A program made the position numbers and the translations under genes. Below are positions 61,146-64,000 of a stretch of 64,000 bases of DNA, piece after piece; positions within the stretch are counted from its first letter, which is position 1; the number at the start of each line of letters is the position of its first letter. The stretch spans positions 184,479 through 248,478 of the forward strand of contig NZ_SJTF01000008.1 in assembly GCF_004634245.1 (NCBI RefSeq), in the 5' to 3' direction. The notes beneath the pieces were generated by a model, which did not search any database, was not told where the DNA came from, and was given only the letters and a program-made list of their open reading frames with translations. The DNA is from Flavobacterium foetidum (GTDB taxonomy: Bacteria > Bacteroidota > Bacteroidia > Flavobacteriales > Flavobacteriaceae).

Positions 61146-62180
61146 TTAATGCCTATTGTCGCATTGAATGTAAACATCTTCGTTTGATTTATCTATAAAC
61201 GAAATTCCTGGACAGCCAAATGATTCGTATTGAAAACCAAACACTACGAATGGTTTGTTTTTAAAGAGTTTTCCCGTCCATTGGATAACTCCGTTCTCGG
61301 CTTCATGGTTTAAAGGCGAAACTGAAGTTCCTTCACCTCTTCCATAAAATTTTTCGATATAGACTTCCTTGGTTTTAGAATCGATTACAAGCAATCGTCT
61401 TGCGGCTACAAATTTTCTTTCGTCGAGATAGTCCTGGAGGAAATAATCAAATCCGTTTGCGGTGTACTTGTGCGTGTCTCCTTTTTTGGCGTCTCCAACA
61501 TATTCTTTTCCTTCTTTGGTCAGAGGTTTTGATGGAAAAGACTTGGCAGTTGTTTTTTGCCATTTTATTGGAGTTAACTGTCCACGAACAAACGGGTTTT
61601 CTTTGCCGGCATATACTAGAACGTCCGTATAATAGTCACTAAATCCTTTTAGATATTTGTTGCTGATTTCAAATCCAGTCATGTAATCGTAACGGTTGTA
61701 TGGCCAATCTTCTTCGGAGGCATAACCGTTTATCAAAGCGGCTGTTTTAAGGTTTTTTATAGCCAAGGCAACCAGTTTATTTTTAGCATAATCGTAAATA
61801 AAAATCGAATCGCTTTCTGAAATTCCAGTTTTTGATAAGAATCTTTTCCGGTAATTTTTATCCAACGTAAAATACTGCGAAGCTTTTTTTTCCATTTTCT
61901 TCGGATCTGGCAGAACAAGTGAATCTGAATCGGTTCCGTCCATCGGATAGATGTCTGAAAGAGAAACAAAAGAAACACTGCTGCTATCTCTGTAAGTAAG
62001 ATTGAACAAGTTGATGGATTCTTTTCGTGGTACTTGTTGTTCTAAGGTTTGTGTAGTATCGGTTTCAACCGAAGCGTTTTGAACTGGGCTGACCGTATTC
62101 TTGTTTTCTGATTTTTTATCGCCGCACGAAATTAGCAGCAATGTCGTGGCAACAAAAAAAGTCTGAATTTTTAAGTTCAT
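61146..62180 (-). CDS. Large lipoprotein, unknown function
   Basis: 344 residues. Lipoprotein signal ending TTLLLISC (C19), then a low-complexity Ser/Thr/Gln/Glu linker (about 22-50). The globular part has SDSIFIYDYAKNKLVALAIK, KYLKGFSDYYTDVLVYAG, FYGRGEGTSVSPLNHE and GKLFKNKPFVVFGFQYESFG. Two Cys occur near the end. No recognised domain. It is probably attached to the outer membrane. Single gene. Confidence 0.75.
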   Translation of the reverse strand: MNLKIQTFFVATTLLLISCGDKKSENKNTVSPVQNASVETDTTQTLEQQVPRKESINLFNLTYRDSSSVSFVSLSDIYPMDGTDSDSLVLPDPKKMEKKASQYFTLDKNYRKRFLSKTGISESDSIFIYDYAKNKLVALAIKNLKTAALINGYASEEDWPYNRYDYMTGFEISNKYLKGFSDYYTDVLVYAGKENPFVRGQLTPIKWQKTTAKSFPSKPLTKEGKEYVGDAKKGDTHKYTANGFDYFLQDYLDERKFVAARRLLVIDSKTKEVYIEKFYGRGEGTSVSPLNHEAENGVIQWTGKLFKNKPFVVFGFQYESFGCPGISFIDKSNEDVYIQCDNRH

Positions 62181-62331
62181 AGATTTGGAGTTTTACTTTG
62201 TAATTATGGCGTTTGGTTGTTTTTTCTCCAAAAGGCATTTGCTTTTGTATGATAAAAATAAGTTTTTTGCCTGAATTTGGAATATGATGTAAAGATGATA
62301 TGATGAGAGCAGGATTATCTTTGAGTGAAAA

Positions 62332-62931
62332 TTATTTATCCGTTTTTTCATTCTCAATATAATTTTTAACTATTTCTAGAAATTCATCTTTAGTCAAATA
62401 ACGTTTAAGAAAGTCTTCAAGGGTTCCTTCGTCTTCAATTTCACTGAAAAAGACTTCGTGATCAGTTGAATAAACGGTTGGGTTTTCAGGATTTGGATCT
62501 GTTAAACAGATAAAGAAGTGATCTGGATATCCGTATGAATAACAAATACAGATAAAATCTAACTCTGTGCCTTTGACAACTTCTCTAACTTCGCTTTCTT
62601 CTACTAAACCGTCAAGTTCTTCAAAATCTTTTGTGCCTTTTTTAAAAGGCGTAAAAAGAAAATTTCTATAAAAATCTTGTCCATAAGGATGTTCGTGATC
62701 AGAGAAAAAATGATCTAGTAAACGGTCGTAAAATTGTTTTCTGCTTTCCAAATATAATTCACGGTTATCGGCATAAAACTCGTCGATTCCGTATAGTTCA
62801 TCTTCGTAATAGTCGGTATATAGAGGGTGATTGAATTCTATTGACTGTAAAACTTCCTGTAATGAATTTCCTTTTACTTTGTCGATGTTTCCGCCGATTT
62901 GCTGGATTCGATCTAATATTTCTTTTTTCAT
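62332..62931 (-). CDS. SUKH/SMI1-KNR4-like protein, predicted immunity type
   Basis: 199 residues, very acidic. The C-terminal half (ELDFICICYSYGYPDHFFIC, then VYSTDHEVFFSEIEDEGTLE and DFLKRYLTKDEFLEIVKNYI) has the strand pattern and the closing TLEDFLKRYL helix typical of the SUKH superfamily. Those proteins neutralise polymorphic toxins in many bacteria. The N-terminal half (helical, with YTDYYEDELYGIDEFYADNR) is not recognised. The assignment is by pattern only. No toxin is encoded nearby. Confidence 0.55.
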   Translation of the reverse strand: MKKEILDRIQQIGGNIDKVKGNSLQEVLQSIEFNHPLYTDYYEDELYGIDEFYADNRELYLESRKQFYDRLLDHFFSDHEHPYGQDFYRNFLFTPFKKGTKDFEELDGLVEESEVREVVKGTELDFICICYSYGYPDHFFICLTDPNPENPTVYSTDHEVFFSEIEDEGTLEDFLKRYLTKDEFLEIVKNYIENEKTDK

Positions 62932-63143
62932 TTTTTAGTGTTTAGTAGCTTTTAACTCTTTGGCGACAGTTATAAGTTTTGTCGTTTTTAAAATGATTGA
63001 GACTCTAAACAAAAATAAGAAACCTTTTAAAGAAATATCCTTCAAATTATAGGATTATGAAAAACTGCTTCAGAATTGTTTTCTTAACCTTTTGATAATA
63101 TGGTAAGTAGTTTAAATTTTTACTTTGAGTTAAAATTTAAACT

Positions 63144-63321
63144 ATGGAAATTAATTGGATTGTAATAGGAGTAGTCGCTGTTTTGATTGTTGTTTTAGTA
63201 GTATTGACAATTAGAAAAAATCTTAAAGAGAAAAAGAAATTAGAAAATTTGTTGAATAACGATTTTACAAAAGCCGAAAAAAGCCGATGTAGATTCAGAT
63301 GATGTGGCAAATGAGAAATAA
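63144..63321 (+). pseudogene. Small single-pass membrane protein with a frameshift in an A-run
   Basis: ATG at 63144 opens MEINWIVIGVVAVLIVVLVV, a membrane helix, then RKNLKEKKKLENLLNNDFTK. In the given sequence the frame shifts in a run of six A (63277-63282), reads KSRCRFR and stops at 63300 after 52 residues. Removing one A gives KAEKADVDSDDVANEK and a TAA at 63319-63321 (58 residues), which is acidic and fits the style of such small Flavobacterium membrane proteins. Either a sequencing error, a recent mutation or a switchable run is possible. Confidence 0.65.
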
Positions 63322-63384
63322 TATTGAATTTTTGGCATTAAAATTCTGAGTCCTTTGCAGAATTTTCTTTTCTTCTGAAAAACT

Positions 63385-63633
63385 CTAGCCTTTTGTTTTA
63401 ATAAGGTCTTCGATATATTTTCGGCTTTTCATTTTCTTGATTTGTAATTTTCTTTTGCAAGCTTCGCTTCTTGTTGGAAATGTCTCAAAATATTTTAATT
63501 TCCAGTCCTTTGCAACTTTTGTGAATTTACTTTTACTATTTAAATGATCTTGTAAACGTTGCTCAATATTTTGACATGAACCAACATAATATTTGTCTAG
63601 TGTTTCCGAATATATGATGTAGGTATAAAACAT
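63385..63633 (-). CDS. GIY-YIG domain protein (UPF0213-like)
   Basis: 82 residues. The GIY-YIG core is visible as YTYIIYSETLDKYYVGSCQN, IEQRLQDHLNSKSKFTKVAK, FPTRSEACKRKLQIKKMKSR. These small single-domain proteins are widespread with unclear function; they are related to UvrC and homing-type nucleases and often lie near tRNA genes or mobile DNA. It lies just downstream of the tRNA-Ala terminator on the same strand. Start ATG at 63633. Confidence 0.88.
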   Translation of the reverse strand: MFYTYIIYSETLDKYYVGSCQNIEQRLQDHLNSKSKFTKVAKDWKLKYFETFPTRSEACKRKLQIKKMKSRKYIEDLIKTKG

Positions 63634-63655
63634 AGAAATGATGCTAAAAAAAAAA

Positions 63656-63690
63656 AATACCCAAACAGATTCAATATCTATTTGGGTATT
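63656..63690 (-). terminator. Terminator of the tRNA-Ala array
   Basis: AATACCCAAA (left) pairs with TTTGGGTATT (63681-63690). The long A-run at 63645-63657 becomes a T-run on the minus strand. Confidence 0.88.
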
Positions 63691-63704
63691 ATTTATATTA
63701 TTTG

Positions 63705-63778
63705 TGGAGAATACCGGATTCGAACCGGTCGCCTCTACGCTGCCAGCGTAGCGCTCTAGCCAAATGAGCTAATCCCCC
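63705..63778 (-). tRNA. tRNA-Ala (GGC anticodon)
   Basis: Minus strand: acceptor GGGGGAT/ATTCTCC with wobble pairs, D-arm GCTC/GAGC, anticodon stem CTACG/CGTAG with loop CTGGCAG (anticodon GGC), T-arm ACCGG/CCGGT with TTCGAAT, discriminator A. All arms pair. It is the last and only intact unit of the array to its right. Confidence 0.93.
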
Positions 63779-63790
63779 TTTTATTTTGCG

Positions 63791-63866
63791 AAGAACACCA
63801 AGATTCGAACTGTCGCCTTCCCGATTTTTCATCGGGACGCTCTAGCCAAATGAGCTAATCCCCCTT
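63791..63866 (-). repeat. Degenerate tRNA-Ala-like repeat, unit 1
   Basis: On the minus strand the first 27 bases equal those of the intact tRNA-Ala. The anticodon arm is replaced by TCCCGAT-GAAAA-ATCGGGA, which has no U33 and no usable anticodon. The T-stem is broken (GACAG against CTTGGT) although TTCGAAT remains, and the acceptor keeps G-U-rich pairing with GTTCTTC. Confidence 0.8.
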
Positions 63867-63876
63867 TTGTTTTGCG

Positions 63877-63952
63877 AAGAATAGCAAGATTCGAACTGTC
63901 GCCTTCCCGATTTTTCATCGGGACGCTCTAGCCAAATGAGCTAATCCCCCTT
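63877..63952 (-). repeat. Degenerate tRNA-Ala-like repeat, unit 2
   Basis: Nearly identical to unit 1, with the difference GAATAGCAAG in place of GAACACCAAG on the plus strand. The hairpin replacement of the anticodon arm is the same. Unit spacing is 86-88 bases. Confidence 0.8.
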
Positions 63953-63962
63953 TTATTTTGCG

Positions 63963-64000
63963 AAGAACACCAAGATTCGAACTGTCGCCTTCCCGATTTT
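63963..64000 (-). repeat. Degenerate tRNA-Ala-like repeat, unit 3, cut by the window end
   Basis: It repeats the start of unit 1 on the plus strand (CGAAGAACACCAAGATTCGA, then CTGTCGCCTTCCCGATTTT) up to the last base. The array therefore continues outside the window. Confidence 0.75.

Noticed and set aside
63645..64000. CRISPR array
   Set aside because: The units are 86-88 bases, almost wholly repeated, without variable spacers; they are tRNA-like.

Overview
The window reads as a chromosomal segment of a low-GC member of the Bacteroidota, most probably Flavobacterium or a close relative. The evidence is a SusC/SusD pair with an ECF sigma factor and FecR, promoters of the TTG-N19/20-TAnnTTTG type used by this phylum's primary sigma factor, genes without Shine-Dalgarno leaders, an OmpA protein with thrombospondin type 3 repeats, a HMG-CoA synthase-like enzyme, methylmalonyl-CoA epimerase and families of short dispersed repeats. 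This is a judgement from gene content and sequence style; no database was searched.

Layout: 1-7 kb holds the two halves of an AddAB-like helicase-nuclease, separated by kbl and an abundant OmpA-type protein. 7-9.5 kb has a newly read 47-codon gene, two small roadblock/LC7-like proteins and a hydrolase. 9.5-16.8 kb is a complete trans-envelope signalling and uptake unit (sigma factor, FecR, SusC with STN domain, SusD). 16.8-24.3 kb is mixed (AIM24-like protein, ferritin, aminopeptidase P, a protein with UBA/EF-Ts-like repeats, a hydrolase between two inverted 130-bp repeat elements, HMG-CoA synthase). 24.6-28.6 kb is the sdhCAB operon, interrupted by a four-helix-bundle (S23/IVP) gene with inverted repeats at both ends. 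28.9-38.6 kb carries a GH20 hexosaminidase, a DeoR regulator, an omega-amidase, envelope lipoproteins of unknown role and mce. A CAU tRNA is followed by an orphan cytosine methyltransferase. 40.7-46.7 kb is core metabolism (ribE, pdxA, DUF177-rpmF, fabH-accB-accC).

46.8-52.6 kb is the most striking unit. Five tandem paralogous exported PepSY-like proteins follow a control region with three spaced TTACAC repeats and a weak sigma-54-like element. They are followed by a sigma-54-dependent response regulator and a hybrid histidine kinase carrying its own receiver and Hpt domains, so all phosphorelay modules are present in one place. I consider this the best candidate for an undescribed envelope-sensing system.

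52.7-57.7 kb encodes an S9 peptidase, a FAD oxidoreductase, MtgA and an LpxR-like lipid A deacylase. 57.7-63.6 kb is an accessory stretch, almost all on the minus strand, with immunity-protein-like genes (Imm17-like, SUKH-like), a DUF1016/YhcG nuclease, a GIY-YIG protein, a frameshifted small membrane protein and a MITE-like element with a 10-bp target duplication. The window ends in a tRNA-Ala(GGC) gene followed by a tandem array of degenerate tRNA-Ala-like repeats that runs off the edge.
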